This document shows, one piece after another, positions 35,846-46,388 of a stretch of DNA of 64,000 nucleotides (its first letter is position 1; each line of letters starts with the position of its first letter). Under the pieces are notes generated by a model. It had not been told where the DNA came from, made no database searches, and was given only the letters and a program-made list of their open reading frames with translations. Position numbers and translations under genes: made by a program. This DNA is from Agapanthus africanus. Its lineage: Eukaryota > Streptophyta > Magnoliopsida > Asparagales > Amaryllidaceae. The stretch covers positions 318,356,361-318,420,360 of the forward strand of contig JASDDO010000006.1 of NCBI GenBank assembly GCA_030015575.1, written 5' to 3'.

Positions 35846-36409
35846 TGTTTACCGCTGAAAGACGCGACCGGGACGTTAAGACGTCTGGCTTGAATTTTGG
35901 GGGTAGATACTATTTGGTTTTATCTGTCTATCTCTCCGAAGATACCAAGTTGATTTATGGCACCATGTATCGAAGGTTTGGACAAATGCGGCCGTTGTAG
36001 CAGATTTCGTCAGATCCTCCCTCGTTTGCGAGGGGTTTTTGATTGTGGGGACGCTCTTCCTTGAATGCGCAAGCCCTTGCAATTAATTACGTTACCGCGT
36101 AGCGATAACCACTTTCTCTTGCTCCAGATGTTCATTTCGTATCATGTGTGTTTATTTTATTTTTGATTGCCCGTGGATTTTAGACGGAGACTAATTTTGT
36201 GTTGTCGCCCATAGGGCGTGGATTAGTCCAAATCCGTATCTTCTTAGATTTGGGTTTGGTTTGATTTAAGGATCGTTAATCTCGTTTGAGATTAAGATCA
36301 ACTTAAATATTTGTTAAGGATACGTTAGCCTAATTTTTAGACTAAGATCTACTTAACGGAGGTTCGGAATCATTTTTGATCCAATGAAAGAGCACTTGGG
36401 CTCTATCGT

Positions 36410-36900
36410 TTTAGTTTAAGGACGTTACGGTCCGTAGCTAGTTTAAGGACATTACGGTCCATTGACTAGTATAAGGACATTACGGTCCAAAGTTTGGACA
36501 TCATAGTCCATTGGGTTTAGTTTAGGGACATTGCGGTCCATAGTTGGTTTAAGGACATTATAGTCCATAGAGTTTAGTTTAGGGATATTGCGGTCCATAA
36601 GTTTAAGGATATCATAGTCCATAGAGTTTAGTTTAGGGACGTTGCGGTCCATTGGGTTTAAGGACATCATAGTCCGTAGAGTTTAGTTTAGGGACGTTGC
36701 GGTCCATTGGGTATAAGGACAATATAGTCCATAGAGTTTAGTTTAAGGTCGTTGCGGTCCATTAGGTTTAAGGACATCATAGTCCGTGTTTAACTACATC
36801 ATAGTCCATAAGGTTCTTAGTTTAAGGACATCATAGTCCGTGTTTAAGGACATCATAATCCATGATTTAAGGACATCATAGTCCATGGATTTTGGCTCAT
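36410..36900. repeat. 'GGACATCATAGTCC' array in the Tat-2 3' LTR
   Basis: About 18 short units alternating GTTTAAGGACATCATAGTCC and TTTAGGGACGTTGCGGTCC, about 25-50 bp apart. Each is a loose inverted repeat (GGAC...GTCC). The same array is at 50525-51110 in the other LTR, and a related one is inside the element at 46015-46285. Confidence 0.9.
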
Positions 36901-37309
36901 CAGTTTGAGGGTGCGCCAAGAGTTATTACTTATTGGGACCCTTCACCTCTCTGAAGGCGTTGAAGAATTACAACGACATGTACCAAAGGTGTGGAGAGAT
37001 GTACCCTTGAACCAATTTTGGTTCGAAGATCTGTAATTGGGTTTGGGGATAAGACCAATTTGGAAAACTTGTGAGCACATGGGCTCGGTTGATCTGAATT
37101 AGGGACTTTTGGTCATCTTGGACTCAGCCCACTCAGTTTTGAATAAAGTGTTGAACACTTGTGTGGGCTCGGTCCCTTTTTATGTGCAACAATGCTAAGT
37201 ATTGGTATGGGCTCTGACGCTCACCCTATTTCTTTGTTTTTTTCATTATAGAGTGTTAAACACTCTTTGTGGCCTTGGGCTCTATGGGCAGAGTGCTTTA
37301 TATTAGAAA

Positions 37310-37710
37310 GTGCCCACATGGGGGGCACGTGGGGAGCTTGGCGGTGGGCGCCAACCAATGAGTGCGGAGCACTCTTTATTTTAGCAGCGCTCACGTGAGG
37401 GGCACGTGGGGCGCTTGGCGCTGAGCGCCAACCAATGAGTGCAAAGCACTCTTAATTTTAGCAGCGCCCACGTGAAGGGCATGGCGCCAACCAATGAGTG
37501 CAGAGCACTCTTTATTTTAGCAGCGTCCACGTGAGGGGCACGTGGGGCGCTTGGCGCTGAGCGCCAACCAATGAGTGCAAAGCACTCTTAATTTTAGCAG
37601 CGCCCACGTGAAGGGCACGTGGGGCGCTTGGCGCCAACCAATGAGTGCAGAGCATTCTTAATTTTAGCAGCGCCCACGTGAGGGGCACGTGGAGTGCTTG
37701 GCGCTACTTT
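37310..37710. repeat. CACGTG (G-box) minisatellite, six units
   Basis: Units run GCAGCGCCCACGTGAGGGGC, ACGTGGGGCGCTTGGCGC, CCAACCAATGAGTGC, GAGCACTCTT. The phrase TTAGCAGCG starts at 37381, 37458, 37517, 37594 and 37664, spacings 77, 59, 77 and 70. Each unit carries one or two ACGTG cores and a CCAAT. The other LTR (51536-51725) has only three units. Confidence 0.9.
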
Positions 37711-38038
37711 CTTCTTTATGCATTTTTCTGAAGAGTTCAATTCTTTGTTCTCCCCTGGATATTCAATCCCCAAGAACAAATTCATCCCTGTGAGAATTAA
37801 ATTCTCATTTATGCGAGACTTGTTTCATGGATCTCAGATCCTGGAAAAGAACTATGTTCTTTTTTGAGGGTTAAACCCTTGGGTATGCAGATGAGATACT
37901 ATGATCTCTATGATCTTTATTTACCTTGAAGAAAGTTCTTTTTTCCTCTCTGTTTTTAAAGCTCTTTTTGCTTGTTCCTTTTTTTGAACTTGAAGTTTAT
38001 GGGGTTCTTCTTTTGTACAAGACTTGAAGTCTTGGGGT

Positions 38039-38048
38039 CTTTATATAG
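38039..38048 (-). promoter_or_regulatory. TATA box of the Tat-2 3' LTR
   Basis: The minus strand reads CTATATAAAG followed by ACCCC. The same occurs at 52062-52071 and, in Tat-3, at 56374-56383. It separates a U3 of about 620 bp from a transcribed leader of about 2.1 kb. Confidence 0.7.
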
Positions 38049-38059
38049 TGGAGGCACAT

Positions 38060-38540
38060 TTGTTGATTCAGTTAACGAAATCTCTCATTGAGAGATTTCT
38101 TAATTGATTTGGAGAATTTATCCACCGTTGGATCTTTGATCCAAGAACTTCTGTTTTACAGAAGGCATTTTTCTTGTTTTTAACAAGATTGGAAAAATTC
38201 TTTTCCATACAGAGCTTATTCTGTATCTTGGTGATTTTTAATCACCATTGGATCTTTGATCCATCGGTGCTCTGATTTATAGAGCATAATCTTTCTTATT
38301 TAGAAAGATTTGAGGAGTATTTGCTCAATCAAAATTTAATTCTGTATCTTGGTGATTCTGAATCACCATTGGATCTTTGATCCATCGGTGCTCTGATTTA
38401 CAGAGCACAATCTTTCTTATTTAGAAAGATTTCAGGAGTATTTCCTCAATCAGAATTTAATTCTGTGCTCTGATGATTTATCATCTCCGTTGGATCTTTG
38501 ATCCAAGGGTGGAGAACTTTTAGTTATAGCGCTGGCGCTC
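38060..38540. repeat. Chain of unrelated small hairpins in Tat-2 U3
   Basis: Consecutive short palindromes follow one another with almost no spacer: GAAATCTCTCATTGAGAGATTTC (38088-38110), GGATCTTTGATCC, GTGCTCTGATTTATAGAGCA, AATCTTTCTTATTTAGAAAGATT (38290-38312), TGAGGAGTATTTGCTCA and GGTGATTTTTAATCACC. The set is repeated at 38345-38520. Arms are 5-10 bp and loops 3-5 bp. Confidence 0.85.
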
Positions 38541-38670
38541 TCGTGCCTTGCATGTGAGGCGCTGCCTCGGAGTTTTTAACTCTGGGCGATGGCGCTCTCG
38601 TGCTTTGCACGTGAGGCGCTGCCTCAGTTCAAATTTTGAACAGAACCGTGCTCTTTTATTGGGGGAAACA

Positions 38671-38685
38671 AATTCCCCCCCACCG
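38671..38685 (-). other. Tat-2 polypurine tract
   Basis: On the minus strand CGGTGGGGGGGAATT directly abuts the LTR start TGTTTCCCCC. It overlaps the left arm of the palindrome at 38679-38722. Confidence 0.75.
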
Positions 38686-38722
38686 TTGCGCTCACGTAGC
38701 TCACACGTGAGTGCAGCGGTGG
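38679..38722. promoter_or_regulatory. G-box palindrome upstream of the Tat-2 antisense gene
   Basis: The arms CCACCGTTGCGCTCACGT and ACGTGAGTGCAGCGGTGG form an interrupted inverted repeat of about 19 bp per arm with ACGTG at the centre side of each arm. The same structure is in Tat-3 at 56859-56901. It lies about 50-90 bp upstream of the TATA box at 38773. Confidence 0.75.
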
Positions 38723-38772
38723 CAACCTTTCCACCGTCGGATCATCTCGGAAGTTGGATAGTCTTCCAGCGC

Positions 38773-38782
38773 CTATAAGTAG
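38773..38782 (+). promoter_or_regulatory. TATA box of the Tat-2 antisense gene
   Basis: GCGCCTATAAGTAGGGCCTTTGG, of which CTATAAGTAG is the TATA-like core. It aligns with GCGCCTATAAATAGGACCC in Tat-3 at 56951. A CT-rich stretch follows (38812-38835), typical of a plant transcription start region. Confidence 0.7.
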
Positions 38783-38913
38783 GGCCTTTGGCCCTTGAGT
38801 TGACTCCTGTTCATCTTCTTTCTTTCTTGTTTCTGAGAATTTAATTCTCCCTTCAGTGCTCAGATCTCTGCCCAAGGAAATTCCTTTTGGAGTTAGAACT
38901 CTGTCCAAATTTG

Positions 38914-39456
38914 GTAAGGATCATAATCGAACCCCTTAAACAGAGCTTTGCTCTTATTAGATCATAGATCTAAAAATGGATTTTTAGGGTTGCCTAACCC
39001 ATTAATTAGAACACTGTTCATCTCTATGAAGAACTCTTAGAGTTCGTTTTGTAGATCTTAAAGATCTTGGAGTTTTTACTCTGCAAAAAGCTTTGCTTTT
39101 TTTTTTTTGGGTTATGATGGATTACTCATCGTTTTCATAGAGCATGGCTCTTAGAAATTTTGGGGAACTTTTATTCTCCTCATAATTAAAGTTGATAGAT
39201 GTAATTTCTGTTTGCAGAGCACTGCTCTCGAGAGAGTTTAACTCCTTGGCCCAATGTGTTTCTCATTAAATGAGAATCTTTTCAGGATTTTCTCCTTAAT
39301 GATTGACCGTCTCATCAATGATGAGCCGTCACTTTGATTTTGTGGGTCCCCTTCGGTCCCTTTTCCCTGCATTGCACGGTGGTACAAATTTAAAGTACCA
39401 AATGTCAGAATTTGTAATGTAGTATTGACGTCTAACCCTCGTTTCTTTTCGCGCAG
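38914..39456 (+). other. Predicted 5'-UTR intron of the Tat-2 antisense gene
   Basis: Donor TTTG|GTAAGGA at 38914 and acceptor TTTTCGCGCAG at 39456, just before the ATG at 39462. Tat-3 has the same layout (57077-57724). The intron sequence is itself a chain of small hairpins with repeated GAGCTTTGCTC phrases. Confidence 0.55.
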
Positions 39457-39461
39457 GTACT

Positions 39462-42400
39462 ATGTATTTTGACTCTTCTTTCCCATTTGTTCGCCCAGAG
39501 AGTGCATACGCCGACCCCCTGTGGATCGGGAAGTTTTTGCACTGATTAAAGATCATGACCCGGAGCAGAAGTCTCTTCATTTATGGGGGTTGTGATACAA
39601 CCAAATCATTCGGGGTCGGTGCAGTTTCTCTTGTGCGGCGCCTTCAGAGCCAATTTCCGCCATTCATTATGTTGACTCGCCCCAGGTGAATTACGCTGTG
39701 GAGGAGGTTAACTGGATTACGGACGGACGCCTCCAGCCTTCTATGGGTTCGATACCTGTACAGCCGCCGATGGCTTTAGATATTCTGGGGCGGCGCATAT
39801 GTCAAGGCGAGTCGTGCCCTTAGGGGCATGCATACATGATAGGCTTGACTCCTCGCCATTCAGCCGGATACTTGCAGTGGGCTCGATACATCTTGTCGGC
39901 TAAAAAGTCGCAGTTGCTGAAGCTCGGGTTATACCCTGCTATCTACGCGTCTCTTTTCCAGTATCATGCGCCTCACGTATCGTGGGTCAAGGCTTTCTTG
40001 GAACAGTGGAATACCCTGACTCACACCTTTCTTTTATCCGACCGGGAGGTTTCGATTTCCTTGGAGGAATTTGCAGAAATTTCGGGCCTACCCGTCAGAG
40101 GGGAACATTACGTGGAAATACTTCCCCCTGACGAATACATCTTCGCCACCAATTCAGTGGTGATGGGTCTTACTCCGGAGAATGCTATTCAACACCGATT
40201 CCCGAGTCTAATCAAGGTGTCAAACATTTATGAGAGTCTGTTTTTCGAGTCCGGAGGGCACGGAGTCAGCTTCGCGGATTTCATCGCCCACTTTCTTCGC
40301 CCGGAAGTCTTTTCAAAACAAGCCGCGAAATTCGCCAAGCTTGACGATCCTTTTGGTTTTGGCTTGGACAGCCAGCCGACAGCGGAAGCAAATCAAAGGA
40401 ATTTCTTCCTCCCAGACACCCCGGTCGTCCCTTTTGCAGAGCTCGCAGCTTCAGACATCGACGAAGAGGTGTTCTTTTTGGGGTTCCTCGGCCTATGGTT
40501 CAACTGGTTTGTGCTCCCAATGCACCATCGCTATATGAGGCCATCCGTCTTCTATCCGGCTCACCGAATGGTTGCCGGGACGCAAGTGGCCGTCGGAATC
40601 GCTGGGCTGGCTCACCTGTATCATGGCCTCGGCTTAGCGGCAAACACCACTCAGCCGGGGTTACAGCCCGTAAATCTCCCTCTGCACTATTTCACGTCGT
40701 GGATCGAGCTGCATGTGCTCAGCGCTTTTGGAGTCCACAAACGGCCCCGTTTCTATAACAGTTATAATTTCCCCCGGGTTATGTTTTTAGTTAACACTTT
40801 TGCTTTAGATCCGTCACAGCGAGAGGCTCGGGGTCTGGTCCTTCGCCCGCGTATGGTCGGGGATAGCATGACTTTCGTCGATAAGGTCTTAACTATCGGC
40901 AAGGAATCCACTAAAACGGTGCAGCCGCTGCGCGACACCTTCAAAGACGGTGCTCCTACATTAAAGGCTCGAGAGATTCTGCATTTGTATTCAATCAGGC
41001 CGGACTTTTTAGTGTTCAGGCAGAACGACTCAGCACTGTTCATGAGGTACAATCCACACCGTTTCACTCAATAGTCGAGTTACGATCAAGGTGTCCCGCT
41101 TGAGGCCTTTTTAGCTAAGCCGGTTGCTACGGAAGAGGGTATCCGCAGCGCGCTGCACCATTTCATATGGCTAAACACCGGGTCCAACTTTTTTATCAGT
41201 GAGCCGAGCTGCGTTCCGAAAGCCTTGAATGCATACGTGGCGTGGTACCAGCAAGCGACGGGTGCTGTTATTAGGGAAGAAAGGCGGTTACTGCTCGATC
41301 GCAAGGGTGCGGTCCCTGCCGGTAATCCAGCTGTCCCTTTAAAGCGACGGACCACTGTTGGTCCTTCCTTAAGAGAAGCTGCTGTGTTGCGGTCCCGCGT
41401 GCCTTTCCTGAGAAGCCTCTACCTCATGTTCCTGTAGAAGCGGTAGCTGCAGTGTCCCCGGAGTCTGGAGTGGGTATGTAAATCAGGACTTGTCGCCGAA
41501 AAATGCACGTCAAGCACAAGCTCGTGTCATCGGCTGCCGACGTTCGCTCATAGAAAAAGAAGAAGTCGCTCTTTTCTGCTGACGTTGTACTCGGCCAGGA
41601 GCCCCATGCTCCCTACAGCGAAGGCTTGTGTCAGTATGGCACTAACGATGGCTTGTTCGACATGCCTGTGACCGACAACAATCTACAGGCTGCCCTTGTG
41701 GCCTCCGAGCGACTGGCGCGTAAAGAAGCGGCGCTGATCACCATCGCGAAGTCAGGTATACTTCAGTTGTATTTTTCCGCGTTCATTCCTTCCTTATTAT
41801 TATTCTTTTACTAATGCCCTTTTCTTCAACAGGTATTTCTGCCGAAGTGGCTCTCGCGGCTTCTATCAAGACGTTCGAAGAGGCAGAGAGGCTCCGCACT
41901 TCTTTGGGTCTTGGTATAATTCAGCTCATTGTGCCTTCATCCTCCCCTTTTTTATTCGTGCTCTGACCCTCTCCCTTATTTTATTGCAGGGACTACCTTG
42001 ACTCAGGTTATTCCGAGTGCGGTACCGATCTCGAGCGGTGGTACAACGACGCTTCTAGAGCCAGCTATTGTGGCCCCAGCTCCCCCAACATTACCGCAGG
42101 AGGCGTCGCTAAAGCAGCCGACGACAGACGCCGTAACGGCTCCGGAGGCAGAGCTTGGTTCGGACGGCGACATCTCTTTGTCAGAGGTCTTGAGGAGATC
42201 ATTTTTTACTGCTCAGACTGAAAAGAAGCATAGGAAGCGTGTAACGAGGGAACGCGATGCCAGTTTGGCCGTGGGTGCAGGCTCAAACAGCATCCCCCTT
42301 GTTGATACTCTTTCGGCGGATGTTCCCCCTGCGTTGTCTACCGCCCGTAGACAGATTGCTCGCGCGGCTCGGAAAAAAACTGAAAAGCTGTCCCAAGGTA

Positions 42401-44008
42401 ACGTAACGCTGAATATTTTACTAGAACTTGATCTTCGAATTTTGACACATGCATTTTTTTAGGGCCGAGTCTTGGTGATGGGATGACGGGTGAAAGCCTG
42501 GCGGTTACCGTGCCTGAAATTGCTACCCTCTCTCTAGAATCTAGGACCATCCAGACCACTGCTCTTTCCCCGTGTGGCTCCCTGGTATTAGCGGGTGTCG
42601 CAAGCATCACGATGTCCCTCATCGAATCAGGGGATGAAGCCATGGGCGCAGAAACTACCCCTCTGAGGGAGAGCGATGAAGCCGCTACGCTTGGTGATGC
42701 TTCCGTCGTGGTTTTGGTTGATGACCCATTAGGTAAGTCTTGAGTCACCGTTCTCTTTTTATTTCTCAATCCCGTTCAGCTTCTTCTGACGATATTTTGT
42801 TTGTAGGTGCAGTGAACGCTGAGATTGTGCCATCAGAAGTATCTCCGGTCACCGCCATAACGGTTGTTGTTCCCCCGCCTTCTCTTATGTCCTCCGAAAT
42901 GCTGGAAGGTATATGTTTGCGATTTATTTAGTTTAACTATGAACACCATCTTCCTTGTATTGACCGTGTATTGTCGCAACTCTGCAGGAGTCCTTTTCGA
43001 CCATCTATACTAGGTGTTGAACCCGCATTTCTCCTTCCAGTCGGAAGTCATTCCGCCTGCCGGTATTGGTTAGTATATCCTTCAGCTATTGTTTCCCCTT
43101 TTTTTTATGAATAGTCATATTGTTGCTAAGTCTTCCTTGTATTGATCGCAGCGTCACGGATCGGAGGAGGGGACGAGAGAATAGCCGCGCCTCCGGTACT
43201 CCCAATTTTTCTATCTGCCACAGCCGGTATAGTAGACTCCTTCGCTCGTGTATTTTCTTTACCTCCCGAGTCGACATTTGACCTTAATTTGTTTTGTATC
43301 AATCGCACCGGCTCGAGCTCCGTTTGAGTCTTGCATCATAATGCCGGCAAGGCCCTTTGCTAAACGCTCATCTTCCAGGAGTGCTGCGAATAGCCGGCGA
43401 ATGTTGAGCGAATTCGTCGAGGATCTTGATGCCGAGTCCCTCACATCCACTGTAGATTTTGCTGCTGAGGTTAATCCTATGCTGGCGATGCTCGTGAACT
43501 TCCATGATGAAGGTGTCGTCGAGTCTTAGGTTAATTACTGTAGAAAGTTGAGGCTTGCCTGCATGAGATTGAGCTCAAGCGTCTCGCTCCTAAAGTATTA
43601 GCTTTGAACTCCCAGCGGGCTGCGTGGGTCGAGAGTAGTGTTCCTTTCATCCGTCATTTTGAACAAGAGGCGACCCTGAGGCGAAAGGAACATGAAGTAG
43701 CTTCAAGCGAATCTGCCCAGTTACGCGCTCAGATTGAAGCGAATGCTGCGCAGTTAAAAGCTGTCTTCGACAATCTCCAGCGATGCATTTCGGATGGGTT
43801 GACGCTGAGACGGACGCTTGACTTTACCGACCGGGTCGTGCAGGACTGCGAAGCTGCCATGCTAGGCACCGATGAAAAGCTTTCGTCTTGTTTGCTACAA
43901 CGGGCCCAAGTCAAAACGGAGTTGGCCGCGGTGGCCGATTATGAGAAAGGATTGAGCGGAGTGCACGTGCAGCTGGCTGATTTGTTGAAAACGCATCCTC
44001 CTCAATAA
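39462..44008 (+). pseudogene. Tat-2 antisense gene: PMD-domain plus coiled-coil protein, broken
   Basis: Alignment by eye to the Tat-3 copy gives exons 39462-41755, 41833-41913, 41990-42397, 42463-42732, 42807-42908, 42988-43068, 43152-43226 and about 43310-44008. The clear GT-AG introns are 65-83 bp, all phase 1. The seventh intron has lost its AG (ATCAATCG where Tat-3 has TTTCAG). Damage: an indel after the first 19 codons, TGG to TGA near 39590, TAG at the PMD start and after the PMD, a TAC-TAG near 43012, and a frameshift near 43540. The plant mobile domain covers 39836-41074 and the C-terminal coiled coil covers 43604-44008. The gene runs opposite to gag-pol. Confidence 0.75.
39836..41074 (+). 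CDS. Plant mobile domain block of the Tat-2 antisense gene
   Basis: 412 codons without a stop. The ATG at 39836 lies in frame just after a TAG, so it may not be a natural start. Features: ARYILSAKKSQLLKLGLY, then WVKAFLEQWNTLTHTFLL, then VSISLEEFAEISGLPVRGEHY, which is the helix and 'L.E...ISGLPV.G..Y' signature of plant mobile domain (aminotransferase-like) proteins. Later come FFLGFLGLWFNWFVLP and YMRPSVFYPAHRM, and it ends in LFMRYNPHRFTQ at a TAG. About two thirds of residues match the Tat-3 copy. The PMD family includes MAIN/MAIL-type plant proteins and many transposon-borne copies; its biochemical activity is not established. Confidence 0.7.
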   Translation: MIGLTPRHSAGYLQWARYILSAKKSQLLKLGLYPAIYASLFQYHAPHVSWVKAFLEQWNTLTHTFLLSDREVSISLEEFAEISGLPVRGEHYVEILPPDEYIFATNSVVMGLTPENAIQHRFPSLIKVSNIYESLFFESGGHGVSFADFIAHFLRPEVFSKQAAKFAKLDDPFGFGLDSQPTAEANQRNFFLPDTPVVPFAELAASDIDEEVFFLGFLGLWFNWFVLPMHHRYMRPSVFYPAHRMVAGTQVAVGIAGLAHLYHGLGLAANTTQPGLQPVNLPLHYFTSWIELHVLSAFGVHKRPRFYNSYNFPRVMFLVNTFALDPSQREARGLVLRPRMVGDSMTFVDKVLTIGKESTKTVQPLRDTFKDGAPTLKAREILHLYSIRPDFLVFRQNDSALFMRYNPHRFTQ

Positions 44009-44114
44009 CCGTCTTTGTACCCCTTTTTTTTTACTGTAAACTTGCGGTTTATGAATAACATGTATTCATTTTGATTCCTTTGTGAAATGTATTTTGTATT
44101 CACTTAAATTCATG

Positions 44115-44120
44115 AATAAA
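44115..44120 (+). promoter_or_regulatory. Polyadenylation signal of the Tat-2 antisense gene
   Basis: ATTCATGAATAAAAG about 105 bases after the stop. Tat-3 has ATTCATGAATAAAGA in the same relative place (62643). T-rich far-upstream sequence precedes both. Confidence 0.6.
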
Positions 44121-44470
44121 AGACATCCTTCATTTTATATGGGTGTGTCCCTTTGGTAAATGTATTTTGTAGATAGTCTATCTTGATCTCCTTTGCAGGG
44201 CAGGGATGGCTTAGGAAACAGGTTCAGATCTGCTACCTAAGACTTTTTTCAACTTTATGAGCCATGGGGGTCTCATAAAGACGTTTCTCCCTACGAGACG
44301 AGAGGATCTTGTATGTGTAATTTCTCCTTAGGGGTCGTGAGGACTCCTAAGTGTGTTTTCTCCTGAGAGTCGTAAGGATCTTACAAGAGAGTTCTCTTTT
44401 TATGGGTTGAGAGGTTTGTGCAAGGACACTGATCTCCCTGGGGGTCGAGACGAGTCGAGAGAATATTGAT

Positions 44471-44662
44471 TGACTTGTTTCCGAGACGGAGCGTTGCTCC
44501 GAAGGGGAGGTCATTGGTTGACTTATTTCCCAGACGGAGCGTTGCTCCGGCGGGGTGGTCATTGGCTGACTTGTTTCCGAGACGGAGCATTGTTCCGGCG
44601 GGGAGGTCATTGGCTGACTTGTTTCCGAGATGGAGCGTTGTTCCGGCGGGGAGGTCATTGGC
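44471..44662. repeat. 48-bp minisatellite, four units
   Basis: TGACTTGTTTCCGAGACGGA starts at 44471, 44519, 44567 and 44615, exactly 48 bp apart, with a partial fifth at 44663. Each unit contains the hairpin GGAGCGTTGCTCC. A unit length of 16 codons makes long but meaningless ORFs in several frames. Confidence 0.95.
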
Positions 44663-46014
44663 TGACTTGCTCCGCTTTCTGCGGTGTCGGGAAGGAACGC
44701 CATGTTGATCTTCTGGGATGCAAATGTTGCCGTCGAGATCTGACTCTCTCTTTGAAAGAGTTTGTTGGGAAATGTAGTTCCCTTTTTGTTTATGCCCATG
44801 GATTGTATACAGGGGTCAGTATGGACTCGCCTGTAGGGCAAAAGTTTCATTCTTTCATTTTTTTTATTTCCTTCTGCGATACTCTATCGTTTCAGGTTTT
44901 TATATCGTGAAAGTCACGATTGCCCAATCATTTCGGCTATTTTTCGCGGTGCCCATTCATTTCGGCTATTTTTCTTTTTACTCGCTGCTTTTTATTGCGA
45001 GTTGCTCAATTATTTCAGCTATTTTTCTTTTTACTCGCTGCTTTTTATTGCGAGTTGCCCAATTATTTCGGCTATATATATTTTTTTCGTATTTTGGCTC
45101 GCTGATTTTGTTGCGGGTATGGACCTGAGATCTGATACCAATGTTAGCATCAGCATCGCTGCGACTGGAATATTGCCAGGAGCAAATCATCACTTGCCGT
45201 GAAAGGACTTGGAATTTGTTACTGATTTAGGCATCTCCATCGCTACAATTGGGATATTGCCAGGAGCGAATTATCATTTGCCTTTATCGTTCGAACAAAG
45301 GTGGCTTAGCAAACAGGGTTAAGACCCTGTCGACTAAGGCTTTCGACTTCATAAGCCGTAAGGGTCTCATAAAGGTGTTTCTCCCTATGAGTCGTGAGGA
45401 TCTCGTAGGTGCGTTTTCTCCTTAGGAATCGTGAGGATTCTTAAGTGCGTATTCTCTTCTAAGTCATAAGGATCTCACAAGAGCGTTTTCTCCTTATAAG
45501 TCGAGAGGACTCGCCAGTGTCGTTCACCACATGAGGACATTTCGCGTCATTGGTGGAACTTGGTGGGGGAGACGTTTATTTGTGCCCGTGGATTGTATAC
45601 AAGGGTCGATAATGAACCGTTTGTAGGGTAATCTGGGGAATGTGATGGCTTAAGAACAGGTTCAGATCCCTAAAGCTTAAGGCTTTTGAATCCTATGAGC
45701 TGTGAGGGTCTCATAAGAGGATTCTCCTTACGAGTCGTGAGGATCTCGTAAGTGTAATTTCTCCTTAGGAATCATGGGGATCCCTAAGTGTGTTGCTCCC
45801 TTGTGAGTCGTAAGGATCTCACGCAGGTATTTTCTCCTTACAAGGTCTAGAGGACCTTGCAAGTGTGCATGAATTTTTTTTTACGAGTCTGCGCTCTTTC
45901 GGGTTTTCACAAACTCGCCGGTAGCTCTGCTGTTTTTACTCACGGAGCTCTTTCGGGTTTTCATTCGGGCCCATTTCTCTTATGGACGTACCGTTTTTTT
46001 TGCCGCGTTAGCCT

Positions 46015-46285
46015 AAGGATGCTGCGGTTCGTAATAGTTTAAAGACGTTTCGATCTGTAGCTAGTTTCTGGACATTGCGGTCCATTTTTAGTTTAGGGAC
46101 GTTTCGGTCCGTAGCTAGTTTAAGGACATTACAGTCCATTGTTAATTTAGGGACATTTCGGTCCGTAGCTAGTTTAAGGACATTACGGTCCATTGTTAGT
46201 TTAGGGACATTTCGGTCCGTAGCTGGTTTCAGGACATTACGGTCCATAGTTAGTTTAGGGACGTGTCGATCCGTAGTTAGTTTTC
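46015..46285. repeat. Internal copy of the 'GGACATTRCGGTCC' array
   Basis: Roughly ten units of AGTTTAGGGACATTTCGGTCC and AGTTTAAGGACATTACGGTCC directly beside the integrase 3' end. The same family of units makes up 36410-36900 and 50525-51110 in the LTRs. Confidence 0.85.
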
Positions 46286-46388
46286 TGCGATGAAGTTTTG
46301 CCGGATATCACTTACAGAGTTTGGTACTCAGGAAGATAGCGAGCGGACACAAGCGTCGTTACCCATCATTAACCTAAGCTGTGACTCG

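Larger units (their letters stand above)
35846..38670 (-). repeat. Tat-2 3' LTR
   Basis: 2,825 bp against 2,763 bp for the 5' LTR. The first 80 bases differ at four positions, so it is younger than Tat-1. The length difference comes mostly from the CACGTG array (six units here, three there) and from a short insertion at 52377 in the other copy. From left to right: leader end (U5), GGACATCATAGTCC array, CACGTG array, TATA box (38039), then a U3 made of small hairpins. Confidence 0.9.
44121..46388 (-). other. Tat-2 non-coding region between integrase and antisense gene
   Basis: Made of repeated phrases shared with Tat-1: GAGTCGTRAGGATCTC units (44270-44420, 45350-45510, 45700-45850), GGAATATTGCCAGGAGC at 45168 and 45249, TCATTTCGGCTATTTTTC units (44930-45080), and GTGGCTTAG..ACAGG phrases. 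Plus-strand ORFs (44466-44910 and others) are repeat translations. Confidence 0.7.

Noticed and set aside
36410..36900. Regularly spaced short repeats resembling a CRISPR array
   Set aside because: Units are degenerate, spacers are not unique, and the array lies in a plant LTR and is duplicated in the partner LTR. It is a minisatellite.
44466..44910. Repetitive plus-strand ORFs beside the antisense gene
   Set aside because: The 48-bp unit is a multiple of three, so any open frame repeats; no independent support.
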